Shown: positions 1-6,348 of the stretch, piece by piece
Numbering within the stretch: position 1 is the first letter of the stretch
Layout of the letters: every line of letters begins with the position of its first letter
Assembly (NCBI GenBank): GCA_028282485.1
Contig: JANQHU010000041.1
Span: 1 to 7,603, forward strand
Reading direction: 5' to 3'
Length of the DNA stretch: 7,603 bases
From: Bacillota bacterium
Lineage (GTDB): Bacteria > Bacillota > UBA4882 > UBA8346
The notes under the pieces: generated by a model
Databases searched by the model: none
Seen by the model: only the letters and a program-made list of their open reading frames with translations
What the model was told of the DNA's origin: nothing
Position numbers and translations under genes: made by a program

Positions 1-1420
1 TCCCACTACAACCAGCCACACAACAAGTTCCCATGCCACGCGCTACCACTGCGGCGTGGGAAGTCATGCCGCCCCGGCCGGTTAAGATTCCTTTAGAAAC
101 ATGCATTCCTTCAATGTCTTCCGGAGAGGTTTCCAAGCGAACTAAGATCACGTTCTTCTCGCCGTTTTTAGCAGCATTAACCGCATCTTCAGCTTCGAAA
201 TAAACTTTACCAGTAGCCGCCCCTGGCGAAGCAGGTAAGCCTTTGGCCACCGGAGTCGCTGATTTGAGGGCTTGGGGCTCAAAATTAGGATGTAACAGGG
301 CATCAAGTTGTTTCGGATCAACTTTCATGACGGCTTCCGCTTTGGTAGCCATTCCTTCACTTACCAAATCAACCGCAATTTTTAAAGCAGCGGCGGCGGT
401 GCGTTTCCCATTTCGAGTTTGCAACATGAAGAGTTTGCCTCGTTCAATAGTAAACTCCATGTCCTGCATATCCCGGTAATGTTTCTCTAAAGTTTCAGCA
501 AATTTCACAAATTGATGATATACTTCCGGATTTAATTCTTTTAATTTTTCAATGGATTGGGGAGTCCGAATGCCGGCGACCACGTCCTCACCTTGGGCAT
601 TCATCAAAAACTCGCCGTAGAGTTTCTTTTCTCCGGTGGAAGGATTACGGGTGAAGGCAACCCCGGTGCCGGAATCATTACCCATATTCCCGTAAACCAT
701 TTCTTGAACGTTAACAGCCGTCCCCCAGCTGGCGGGGATATCATTTAAGCGGCGGTAGACAATGGCCCGGGGATTCTCCCAGGAACGGAAAACTGCTTTA
801 ATCGCTTCCAACAACTGCATTTTTGGTTCTTGGGGAAAGTCAAAGCCTTTCTCCTGCTTAAATAGTTCTTTATATCGTTTAACTACTTCTTTTAAGTTGT
901 CAGCAGTTAATTCCGTATCTAATTCCACCTTATTTTCTTCTTTGACGGCTTCAAGAATCTTTTCGAATTTGGGTTTTTCTACTTCCATAACTACGTCGGA
1001 AAACATTTGAATAAAACGACGGTAACTGTCATAAGCGAATCTTTCGTTGTTGGTTAACTGGGCTAATCCGGCCACCACCACATCATTTAAGCCTAAATTC
1101 AAGATAGTATCCATCATTCCCGGCATGGAAGCTCGCGCACCAGAACGAACCGAGACCAAAAAAGGATTTTGGGGATCGCCAAACTTTTTGCCCACAACCG
1201 CTTCAGTCTTGGCGAGAGTTGCAAAAATTTCTGCTTCAATTTCTTTAGCAATTACTTCGCCATCACTATAATACCGGGTACAAGCTTCCGTAGACACGGT
1301 GAACCCGCGGGGTACCGGCAAGCCTAAGCCAGTCATTTCGGCTAAGTTGGCCCCTTTGCCTCCCAGTAAATTCCGCATTGATGCATTTGCTTCACTGAAC
1401 AGATAAACATACTTTGCCAT
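1..1420 (-). CDS. ppdK: Pyruvate, phosphate dikinase, N-terminal 473 codons (cut by window edge)
   Basis: This cytoplasmic enzyme interconverts pyruvate, ATP and phosphate with phosphoenolpyruvate, AMP and pyrophosphate, and it links glycolysis and gluconeogenesis in many anaerobes. Reading from the ATG at 1420, the frame is open to the window edge. The family is about 875 residues long, so roughly the last 400 (the PEP/pyruvate-binding barrel) lie outside. Visible parts are the ATP-grasp domain (about 1-340) with [12 protein letters not shown] (Lys22), [16 protein letters not shown] (Arg92) and [14 protein letters not shown] (Arg336), then the phosphohistidine domain with [15 protein letters not shown] at 450-464. 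His455 (bases 56-58) is the swivelling phosphocarrier residue and has the same number as in the Clostridium symbiosum enzyme. Thr453, two residues before it, matches the site regulated by phosphorylation in this family. The start is fixed by AGGAGGT six bases upstream. The gene is separated from its upstream neighbour by an AT-rich leader and is probably transcribed on its own. The identification is very secure. Confidence 0.97.
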   Translation of the reverse strand, partial: MAKYVYLFSEANASMRNLLGGKGANLAEMTGLGLPVPRGFTVSTEACTRYYSDGEVIAKEIEAEIFATLAKTEAVVGKKFGDPQNPFLVSVRSGARASMPGMMDTILNLGLNDVVVAGLAQLTNNERFAYDSYRRFIQMFSDVVMEVEKPKFEKILEAVKEENKVELDTELTADNLKEVVKRYKELFKQEKGFDFPQEPKMQLLEAIKAVFRSWENPRAIVYRRLNDIPASWGTAVNVQEMVYGNMGNDSGTGVAFTRNPSTGEKKLYGEFLMNAQGEDVVAGIRTPQSIEKLKELNPEVYHQFVKFAETLEKHYRDMQDMEFTIERGKLFMLQTRNGKRTAAAALKIAVDLVSEGMATKAEAVMKVDPKQLDALLHPNFEPQALKSATPVAKGLPASPGAATGKVYFEAEDAVNAAKNGEKNVILVRLETSPEDIEGMHVSKGILTGRGGMTSHAAVVARGMGTCCVAGCSG

Positions 1421-1426
1421 CAAATT

Positions 1427-1433
1427 ACCTCCT
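1427..1433 (-). promoter_or_regulatory. Ribosome binding site of ppdK
   Basis: The minus strand reads AGGAGGT, a consensus Shine-Dalgarno sequence, followed by six bases and then the ATG at 1420. It fixes the ppdK start and agrees with the conserved protein N-terminus (MAKYVYLF). Confidence 0.92.
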
Positions 1434-1458
1434 ATGTATTTCCTAAGTTATTTTATTT

Positions 1459-1492
1459 CAGAAAAGTGTTTTTTATTAAATCACACTTTCTG
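1459..1492 (-). repeat. Inverted repeat (possible hairpin) in the ppdK leader
   Basis: On the minus strand CAGAAAGTGT (1483-1492) is followed after 13 AT-rich bases by ACACTTTTCTG (1459-1469). The arms pair over ten bases with one bulged T. No U-tract follows, so it does not look like a terminator. It lies 39 bases upstream of the ppdK start and could be an operator or an mRNA hairpin. Its function is unknown. Confidence 0.5.
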
Positions 1493-1519
1493 TAAACTAT
1501 ATTTAAAATATAATTACAG
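1490..1519. repeat. Imperfect 30-base palindrome upstream of ppdK
   Basis: The outer arms are CTGTAA (1490-1495) and TTACAG (1514-1519). Inside them TATATTT pairs with AAATATA around an AT-only centre, with a one-base asymmetry. The palindrome overlaps the adjoining hairpin by three bases. Its position 70 to 100 bases before ppdK would suit a regulator-binding site, but such AT-rich sequence forms palindromes easily and the function is inferred only from position. Confidence 0.4.
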
Positions 1520-1530
1520 TGATCTAATTT

Positions 1531-1640
1531 AGTATTTAGCATTTACAGAAATACTCATTGTTACAGATAATAGCAATATAATACTTATTAAAAAATATAT
1601 TTTACTTTATTGAACATCATATTATTCCCCTTAAAATAAT
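1531..1640 (-). pseudogene. Decayed, frameshifted copy of the 5' end of the adjacent secreted-protein gene
   Basis: Minus-strand sequence from about 1640 to 1531 aligns by hand with the leader and signal-peptide region of the gene at 1731-2375. About 80% of roughly 75 aligned bases match. The copy keeps the ribosome binding site (AAGGGGA) and a start (ATGATG at 1615-1620), and reads MMFNKVKYIF before a stop at 1588-1590. The intact gene reads MKFNRVKYLF. A net loss of four bases then shifts the frame. In the new frame, LLSVTMSISVNAK (1535-1573) matches LLSLTMSIGLNAK of the intact protein, followed by another stop at 1529-1531. Nothing recognisable as the remaining roughly 185 residues follows. 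GCTAAATA at the 3' limit and a nearby TAATTATATTT also occur at the 3' end of the intact gene, which hints at a large internal deletion, but this part is weak. It is most likely the relic of a tandem duplication. A ten-residue leader peptide is a less likely alternative. Confidence 0.75.
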
Positions 1641-1730
1641 TATTTATTTAATGGAGTTTTGGATTATTACTTTACTAATATCTTGCCTCCTAAATATTCT
1701 ATTAAATATAATTATTCATTGTTATTTCGT

Positions 1731-2375
1731 TTATTTAGCTATTTCATGATAACCATTCATTTCTATCTGATAACGCCGATCTTCATAAATTTGTTTACTC
1801 AATTCATACAAACATAAACTTTTAATTTTCTCTGGAACGTTTTTAGTTTGACGAATAGCCAAGTATCTTCTTTCCAATTCAATTAAGCTCTTTTCTAACT
1901 CATCTACAAATTCCGTTCCTAAGTTACCTAATAATGAATCTATCATCTCATATTTTACAATTAACTGTTGATTTTTAGCTAAAGTTTTTAAAAACACTTC
2001 GGGATGCGAAGTAATAGTCGCCCCCAGGATAATATTCAGCTGTGACGTATAAGCACCATCTGTTAAATAAATAATTTTAAACAAAATATTCATTGCCGTA
2101 GGATTTCCCTGTTGAGCCAACTCTTCGAGGGGTAACAAATTCATAAAAATATAATCTAAAACTTGATGTTTATCTATAGTTGCTCTTTTGTTTGGCAATA
2201 CTTTTAATAATTCCTGTTGTTCCCAGTTACCCGGATTTTTTAGAAAAGCTTTATACTTTGCTTTTAACTTATTGCCATTGTAGTCTTTTGCATTTAGACC
2301 AATACTCATGGTTAGAGATAATAGCATCGTAATAATTATTGAACAAAAAAGATACTTTACCCTATTAAACTTCAT
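1731..2375 (-). CDS. Unrecognised exported, helix-rich protein (214 residues)
   Basis: I do not recognise the family. The protein begins with a clear Sec signal peptide: basic MKFNRVK, a hydrophobic stretch at about 8-27, and LNA followed by KDY, a plausible signal peptidase I site after residue 29. The SII-TMLLS stretch contains one Cys (11) but no lipobox. The mature part of about 185 residues is charged, rich in Leu, Lys, Glu and Asn, and looks all-helical, with no further membrane segment, no catalytic motif I can name and only one Cys (in CLYELSKQIYEDRRYQ). A HEAT- or TPR-like helical array is possible but no repeat is obvious. An upstream in-frame ATG at 2381 touches the AAGGGGAG ribosome binding site. 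The ATG at 2375 has six bases of spacing and matches the start of the decayed copy, so I chose it. The gene has its own promoter candidate and is AT-rich compared with its neighbours, suggesting accessory or lineage-specific origin. Confidence 0.75.
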   Translation of the reverse strand: MKFNRVKYLFCSIIITMLLSLTMSIGLNAKDYNGNKLKAKYKAFLKNPGNWEQQELLKVLPNKRATIDKHQVLDYIFMNLLPLEELAQQGNPTAMNILFKIIYLTDGAYTSQLNIILGATITSHPEVFLKTLAKNQQLIVKYEMIDSLLGNLGTEFVDELEKSLIELERRYLAIRQTKNVPEKIKSLCLYELSKQIYEDRRYQIEMNGYHEIAK

Positions 2376-2381
2376 CACCAT

Positions 2382-2389
2382 CTCCCCTT
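2382..2389 (-). promoter_or_regulatory. Ribosome binding site deciding the start of the exported protein gene
   Basis: AAGGGGAG on the minus strand lies six bases before the ATG at 2375 but directly abuts the ATG at 2381. Normal spacing therefore favours the third codon of the longest frame as the true start. The same AAGGGGA motif is preserved in the decayed copy at 1626-1634. Confidence 0.7.
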
Positions 2390-2461
2390 AAATCATCCAT
2401 TATTTTTCTATACTTTCCTCTTAGATCCTGCTTAATTGACAAAAAAAATTTCATAATCTAA

Positions 2462-2491
2462 ATTATGTGAGGGCATCTGGTTTCTTTTCAA
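2462..2491 (-). promoter_or_regulatory. Candidate sigma-A promoter for the exported protein gene
   Basis: On the minus strand TTGAAA (2486-2491) and CATAAT (2462-2467) are separated by 18 bases. Each matches five of six positions of the -35 and -10 consensus. Transcription would start about 75 to 80 bases before the ATG at 2375. The -35 box overlaps the U-tract of the preceding terminator, a compact end-to-start arrangement. This is inferred from sequence only, and other pairs in this AT-rich stretch are weaker. Confidence 0.45.
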
Positions 2492-2518
2492 AAAAAGAAG
2501 AGAAATAACTATTTCTCT
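2490..2518 (-). terminator. Intrinsic terminator after ispH-rpsA
   Basis: On the minus strand AGAGAAATA (2510-2518) and TATTTCTCT (2499-2507) are perfect reverse complements separated by two bases. A realistic hairpin has a 7-base stem and a 6-base loop. It is followed by TTCTTTTTTT. The stem is AT-rich and overlaps the TAG stop codon (2509-2511) of the fusion gene. It probably ends the operon, although the weak stem may be leaky. Confidence 0.65.
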
Positions 2519-4590
2519 CCTTCTTTAAAATCAATTAAAGAACCTAAATTTTGAGTGATTTCGGTTTGATTCTGTTGATTCAAGTAGTTCTCCACTTCAT
2601 TTTGGCTTTTATCGACAGCTACCTCTTTTAAACTTAACGAGATCTTCCGATTTTGATGATCAATCTTGAGCACTTTGGCATTAACTTCATCATTTAGGTT
2701 TAAAACTTCATCGGGTTTACCAATTCTTCTTTCACTAATTTGGGAAACATGAACCAGGCCATCTACTCCTTCGGTTAACCGGACAAAGGCTCCAAAAGCT
2801 TCTAACTTGACTACGGTACCGGGGTAAACTGCTCCTTCCCGAAAATTAATGATCGCCGTATCCCAAGGATGATTCTGGATCTGCCGTAAAGAAAGGGAGA
2901 TCTTTTTGGTGGCCGGGTCACACTTAATTACTAAGACTTCAATTTCATCGCCCGCTTGTAAGACTTCCGCCGGAGTCTTCACCCGGTACCAACTCAGTTC
3001 CGAGATATGTAACAAGCCCTCAATCCCGCTTCCTAAATCCACAAAAGCACCAAAGTTAGTCAAACGGGTTACTTTTCCTTGACACCGCTGACCTTCTTTT
3101 ATTTGGCTAAAAAACTCAGCTTCGGCTTGCTGCTTGAGTTCTTCTTCAATCACCCGCCGGGAAACGACTACCCGCCGTTTCGCCTGCTCAAACTCAATAA
3201 TCCGGACGGTGAGCTCTTGGCCCACAAATGCTCCTAAATCACTAATATAGTTGATGGAAGCTTGGGAAGCAGGCATAAAGGCCCGAATTCCGTTTAAATC
3301 AAGACTTAAACCACCTTTAACGCTGGCAGTCACTCTGACTTGGACCGGGGTTTTAGCATTAAAAGCAGTCTCTAGATCAAGCCAGACTTGCCTTTGTTCT
3401 ACTCGGCGCCGGGATAGTTGAATCTTTTCACTATCCTTGGCTTTAACCACCATCACTCGAATGGTCTCCCCTTCCTGCACAACTTCTTTGGCCGATAGGG
3501 CTGGTTGGACAGATAACTCTTCTAAGGTAATGGTGAAATCGGATTTACCGCCAATATCCACAAAAGCAACATCATCTCGCACTAAAATTACTTTGGCCTC
3601 AATGATATCACCCGGCCTAAAATTGAGCGCCGTTTCTTGTTCCCAGTCTTGTTTCAAGAGTTCATCAAAGGATTCGTTTTCCATCTTTTTCCCTTCTTCA
3701 TCATTTGGTATTGCTTCATTTTGCAAAGTAAGATCATCCATTTTTGCAGTTCCTCCTATATTCATAATTTTGAAGACAGCTTCGTCAATATGTTTCACCG
3801 GCGTAGAAGCTCCAGCGGTAATTCCCACTTTGGTAATTCCCTGCAACCATTGGGGTTGAATCTCTTCCGGAGCTTCAATCTGATAGGCGGTGGTTCCGTT
3901 GCGTCTGCAAATTTCAAATAACCGGAAAGTGTTGGCCGAATTCTTCCCCCCGATAATCAACATTAATTCTACTTCACGGCTCAACTCGTCGGCTTCCTGT
4001 TGCCGCTCGGAAGTAGCCGAGCAGATCGTATTAAAAACCCGCACCTCTTTAGCCCAAGGCAGAATTTTGACTACAAATTGTTGAAATTTCTCAACTTGTT
4101 GAGTAGTTTGACTAATAATGGCTATTTTTTGATCTTGGAAGGCTGTAGGGTCTACTGGTTCGTCAAAACTTAGCACCAGCGCCTTTTTGGCTACTGTTTC
4201 TAAAACTCCTTGCACTTCAACATGTTCCCGGTCGCCAAAAACCACAACCTGATAACCTTCGTTTTGCATCTGCCGGGCTAAATTATGGACATTTTTAACA
4301 AAAGGACAGGTAGCATCAATGACTTCTAAATTTCGTTTCGCCGCCTGCTGATAAATAAAAGGCCCCACTCCATGAGAACTAATTACCACCCGTCCGGCGG
4401 GAATCTCTTCAATTCGAGAGGCTAATTTCAAGCCTTTTTGGGCCATATGGGAGACTACTTGGGGATTATGAATTATGGAGCCCAGGCTGGAGATTGGTGT
4501 TTGTTGATCCTCTAAGGCTTTTTCCACAATTTCTATGGCTCTTTTTACGCCATAGCAAAAGCCAGCCGATCGGGCTACGCTGATTTCCAT
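2509..4590 (-). CDS. ispH-rpsA: IspH (HMBPP reductase) fused to a four-domain ribosomal S1-type protein
   Basis: The N-terminal part (about 1-277) is 4-hydroxy-3-methylbut-2-enyl diphosphate reductase, the last enzyme of the MEP isoprenoid pathway, which makes IPP and DMAPP with a [4Fe-4S] cluster. The three cluster cysteines are visible: Cys12 in GFCYGVKRA, Cys95 in ATCPFVKNVH and Cys190 in TICSATSERQ. Substrate-site motifs are also present: HNPQVV (His41), SSHGVG (His73), EHVEVQG (His123, Glu125), KNSANT and GASTP. After a charged linker (about 278-323) come four S1/OB-fold RNA-binding repeats at about 325-394, 412-478, 497-568 and 584-655, the third with the classic TNFGAFVDLGSGIEGLLHIS. 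A Gln/Asn-rich tail ends the 693 residues. This fusion is known in Clostridia and related Firmicutes, so it is not a sequencing artefact. The start is set by AGGAGG overlapping the cmk stop, which implies translational coupling. An internal ribosome binding site may also yield a free S1 protein. Confidence 0.96.
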   Translation of the reverse strand: MEISVARSAGFCYGVKRAIEIVEKALEDQQTPISSLGSIIHNPQVVSHMAQKGLKLASRIEEIPAGRVVISSHGVGPFIYQQAAKRNLEVIDATCPFVKNVHNLARQMQNEGYQVVVFGDREHVEVQGVLETVAKKALVLSFDEPVDPTAFQDQKIAIISQTTQQVEKFQQFVVKILPWAKEVRVFNTICSATSERQQEADELSREVELMLIIGGKNSANTFRLFEICRRNGTTAYQIEAPEEIQPQWLQGITKVGITAGASTPVKHIDEAVFKIMNIGGTAKMDDLTLQNEAIPNDEEGKKMENESFDELLKQDWEQETALNFRPGDIIEAKVILVRDDVAFVDIGGKSDFTITLEELSVQPALSAKEVVQEGETIRVMVVKAKDSEKIQLSRRRVEQRQVWLDLETAFNAKTPVQVRVTASVKGGLSLDLNGIRAFMPASQASINYISDLGAFVGQELTVRIIEFEQAKRRVVVSRRVIEEELKQQAEAEFFSQIKEGQRCQGKVTRLTNFGAFVDLGSGIEGLLHISELSWYRVKTPAEVLQAGDEIEVLVIKCDPATKKISLSLRQIQNHPWDTAIINFREGAVYPGTVVKLEAFGAFVRLTEGVDGLVHVSQISERRIGKPDEVLNLNDEVNAKVLKIDHQNRKISLSLKEVAVDKSQNEVENYLNQQNQTEITQNLGSLIDFKEGEK
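3752..3757 (-). promoter_or_regulatory. Internal Shine-Dalgarno motif before Met284 of the IspH-S1 fusion
   Basis: AGGAGG lies inside the coding region, exactly at the join between the IspH and S1 parts, ten bases before an in-frame ATG (3739-3741, Met284, MDDLTLQNEAIP). Initiation there would give a 410-residue stand-alone S1-type protein. A second in-frame ATG (3682-3684, Met303, MENESFDELL) has a weaker GAAGGG motif six bases upstream. The motif encodes Gly-Gly of the linker, so it could be coincidental. Its near-consensus form and its location make a real internal start plausible. Confidence 0.45.
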
Positions 4591-4595
4591 AACAA

Positions 4596-4601
4596 CCTCC
4601 T
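4596..4601 (-). promoter_or_regulatory. Ribosome binding site of ispH-rpsA, overlapping the cmk stop codon
   Basis: AGGAGG on the minus strand shares bases with the TAG stop codon of cmk (4600-4602) and stands five bases before the ATG at 4590. Ribosomes ending cmk would be placed directly over this site, which suggests coupled translation of the two genes. Confidence 0.85.
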
Positions 4602-5304
4602 AATTGCAAACATCTAATGCTGCTCCTTTTTCTAAAGATAATTCTATTATTTTTTCTACTACTTGATCAATAGTTAAACTGGTAGTATCTAAAAAGATGG
4701 CATCGGTAGCCTGACACAGGGGATCCACCTGACGATTACTATCTAAAAAATCCCGGTGGCGGATCTGTTCTTCTAACTCCGCCAGAGTCACGGAGACTCC
4801 TTTGGCTTCTAACTCTAAGAAACGGCGGCGGCTACGCTCGCCAATAGAAGCTGTTAAAAAAAGTTTTAATTCGGCATGGGGTAAAACCACAGTCCCGATG
4901 TCCCGGCCGTCCATGACTACGCCTCCGGCGGCGGCCATCTGCCGTTGCATTTTTACTAAGTTAGTGCGGACCGCCGCTACTGCCGCTACTGCCGAAGCAT
5001 TATTCGTAACCTCCAGGCTCCGAATTTGATGAGTTACTTCTACTTCATCTAAAAAAACGCGTAATTTTAGTTCTTTATCTTGCTTTTCATCGCGCAAAAC
5101 GATTTTGGTCCCCATCGCTAGCTCCGCTAATGACTTTTCATCCTGGGGGCTCACTCCCTGTTGCAAAGCTTTTAAAGTGATGGCCCGATACATAGCCCCC
5201 GTATCAATATATAAATAACCAAACTTTACAGCAATTAATTTAGCAATGGTGCTCTTGCCAGATCCCGCCGGGCCATCAATCGCTATTGAAATCCCCTGTT
5301 TCAT
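4600..5304 (-). CDS. cmk: Cytidylate kinase
   Basis: This cytoplasmic enzyme phosphorylates CMP and dCMP with ATP, feeding pyrimidine nucleotide supply for RNA, DNA and phospholipid synthesis. The 234-residue length is normal for the bacterial Cmk family. Motifs in order are the P-loop GPAGSGKS at 11-18, DTGAMYRA at 34-41, MDGRDIGTVVLP at 131-142 (nucleotide-monophosphate binding), GERSRRR at 155-161 (lid region) and RHRDFLDSNRQVDPL at 182-196. A GGAGGT site five bases before the ATG at 5304 supports the start. An Ala/Val run near 104-112 is encoded by two tandem GCCGCTACT units (plus strand 4973-4990), but the overall length stays normal. It lies directly before ispH-rpsA. This pairing of cmk with ispH or rpsA is common in Firmicutes, although the plsC gene often found between them in Clostridia is absent here. 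Confidence 0.96.
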   Translation of the reverse strand: MKQGISIAIDGPAGSGKSTIAKLIAVKFGYLYIDTGAMYRAITLKALQQGVSPQDEKSLAELAMGTKIVLRDEKQDKELKLRVFLDEVEVTHQIRSLEVTNNASAVAAVAAVRTNLVKMQRQMAAAGGVVMDGRDIGTVVLPHAELKLFLTASIGERSRRRFLELEAKGVSVTLAELEEQIRHRDFLDSNRQVDPLCQATDAIFLDTTSLTIDQVVEKIIELSLEKGAALDVCN

Positions 5305-5339
5305 TTGCTACCTCCATCTTCCAATTACTAAAAATAAGG

Positions 5340-5807
5340 TTAATCTCGATCTTCTTGGCTGGTTAACTTTTCAAATAATTCATTGCGATTTTCCCGAATA
5401 ATCTCTAAAATATGTTGGACACTGCTTTCTAATTGTTCTAAAATCTGGTTAGCATAATTTAAAGAGCCTAGTTCAATCTCCCGAGCCACTTTTTTGGCTT
5501 CTTGGGATAGCAGAGCCGCTTCCTGCCCGAGCTTTTGGCTCTGTTTTTTTTCAGCTGCTTCTGAAATATAGTTTTTAGCATCATTAATGATTTGTTCCGC
5601 TTCCCGGCGAGTCTCTTTAACAAACTCTTCTTTTTTTTGAATCATTTTTTCAGCTTCGCGAATCTCTGCCGGGACTGCTTCGCGGAGCTGATGGATAATG
5701 CTCGCCCACTCTTCTGCTTCGATGGAAATTTTACCGCTAAGGAAAGATTTTTTATTGCCTAATTCTTCTAATTGGTCAACCAAAATATCAATACTGTTTT
5801 TTTCCAT
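5340..5807 (-). CDS. Coiled-coil protein of unknown function between coaD and cmk
   Basis: This 155-residue, strongly charged protein has no signal peptide, membrane segment or catalytic motif. Residues about 47-145 look like a long, nearly continuous coiled coil rich in Glu, Lys, Ala and Gln. The AEQIINDAKNYISEAAEKK region (about 70-88) resembles the stalk of ATP synthase subunit b or DivIVA-like proteins, which is why relatives are often labelled ATPase or ATP synthase B-like. It has no N-terminal membrane anchor and no P-loop, so neither function is supported. Short coiled-coil genes next to coaD occur in other Clostridia, to my knowledge. The start at 5807 lies seven bases after the coaD stop, with AGAGGT at the end of coaD acting as a probable ribosome binding site. 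A role as a cytoplasmic scaffold, perhaps near the membrane or division site, is only a guess. Confidence 0.8.
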   Translation of the reverse strand: MEKNSIDILVDQLEELGNKKSFLSGKISIEAEEWASIIHQLREAVPAEIREAEKMIQKKEEFVKETRREAEQIINDAKNYISEAAEKKQSQKLGQEAALLSQEAKKVAREIELGSLNYANQILEQLESSVQHILEIIRENRNELFEKLTSQEDRD

Positions 5808-5814
5808 TCACTTT

Positions 5815-6315
5815 TTACCTCTCTCCATTTGTTGAAAACTTCTTTTTGAGAGCTGTGGCTACTTCTATCGGGACTAAATCCCGAATATCGCCGCCAAATT
5901 GGGCTATTTCTTTAACCATACTGGAACTTAAAAAGGAATATTCATTTTTGGTCATCATAAACATGGTCTCGATTTCCGGGGCCATTTTTTTATTACTAAG
6001 GGACATTTGTAATTCGATTTCGAAATCAGAAATAGCGCGTAGCCCTTTGACGATTAAATTTCCTTTTACTTTACTGACAAAATCAACTAATAAACCGCGA
6101 AAGCAATGGACCTGGACATTAGGCAGATGACTAACTGCTTTGCCAATCAACTCCACTCTTTCCCCCAAAGTAAAGACGGGTTTTTTACCCGGATTTTCTA
6201 AGACCCCCACAATTACTTCCGGAAACAGCCCTGCTGTTCGTTCAATAATATCCAAATGCCCGTTAGTAATGGGATCAAAACTGCCCGGACATACTGCTCT
6301 AGTTACTGGATTCAT
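5815..6315 (-). CDS. coaD: Phosphopantetheine adenylyltransferase
   Basis: CoaD transfers AMP from ATP to 4'-phosphopantetheine, giving dephospho-CoA and pyrophosphate, the penultimate step of coenzyme A synthesis in the cytoplasm. It belongs to the nucleotidyltransferase superfamily and works as a hexamer in known members. The 166 residues are of normal length. Visible motifs are [14 protein letters not shown] (11-24, with the T-x-G-H nucleotide-binding signature at 17-20), [11 protein letters not shown] around 43-53, [16 protein letters not shown] (89-104) and [18 protein letters not shown] (125-142). A Cys at position 9 stands where many homologues have Tyr or Phe (AVYPGSFDP), a minor variation. 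The start at 6315 has only a modest TAGG motif eight bases upstream. The rsmD-coaD order is a widespread Firmicutes arrangement, supporting both calls. Confidence 0.97.
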   Translation of the reverse strand: MNPVTRAVCPGSFDPITNGHLDIIERTAGLFPEVIVGVLENPGKKPVFTLGERVELIGKAVSHLPNVQVHCFRGLLVDFVSKVKGNLIVKGLRAISDFEIELQMSLSNKKMAPEIETMFMMTKNEYSFLSSSMVKEIAQFGGDIRDLVPIEVATALKKKFSTNGER

Positions 6316-6348
6316 GCTTATAACCTACCATTTCTTTGGCAATATCAT

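Larger units (their letters stand above)
1421..1730. other. AT-rich intergenic region between ppdK and the secreted-protein gene
   Basis: These 310 bases hold no intact gene. By eye the G+C content is only about one fifth, far below the housekeeping genes on either side. From right to left the region contains an isolated AGGAGG motif at 1686-1691 with no convincing start codon after it; the decayed copy of the neighbouring gene's 5' end at about 1531-1640; two overlapping inverted repeats at 1490-1519 and 1459-1492; and the ppdK ribosome binding site. I could not place a ppdK promoter confidently: TTTACA at 1491-1496 resembles a -35 box but has no good -10 box at the right distance. I see no GC-rich terminator hairpin after the secreted-protein gene, so some read-through into ppdK is possible. 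Confidence 0.7.

Noticed and set aside
243..1271. Several plus-strand open frames of 63-82 codons across the left part of the window.
   Set aside because: They lie antisense to ppdK, which is unmistakable in the opposite strand with conserved motifs throughout. They have no recognisable products.
1651..1749. Plus-strand 32-codon frame encoding a very hydrophobic peptide (begins MEFWIITLLI), antisense to the 3' end of the exported-protein gene, reminiscent of a type I toxin.
   Set aside because: There is no ribosome binding site before the ATG, no promoter I can defend, and AT-rich DNA naturally encodes Ile/Leu-rich peptides. It is probably chance.
2376..2381. ATG at 2381 as the start of the exported-protein gene (216 residues).
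   Set aside because: It abuts the ribosome binding site with no spacing. The ATG at 2375 is properly spaced and matches the start kept in the decayed copy.
3437..4084. Plus-strand open frames of up to 140 codons inside the ispH-rpsA region.
   Set aside because: They are antisense shadows of the conserved fusion gene, with serine/threonine-rich low-information translations and no ribosome binding sites.
2509..4590. The long IspH-S1 frame as an artefact of a missed stop or assembly error between two genes.
   Set aside because: The same fusion is known in Clostridia, both halves are intact, and the frame runs through a plausible charged linker.
4973..4990. Two tandem GCCGCTACT units in cmk.
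   Set aside because: They encode the Val-Ala-Ala pattern of a normal helix, the protein length is typical, and two units are too few to call a meaningful repeat.
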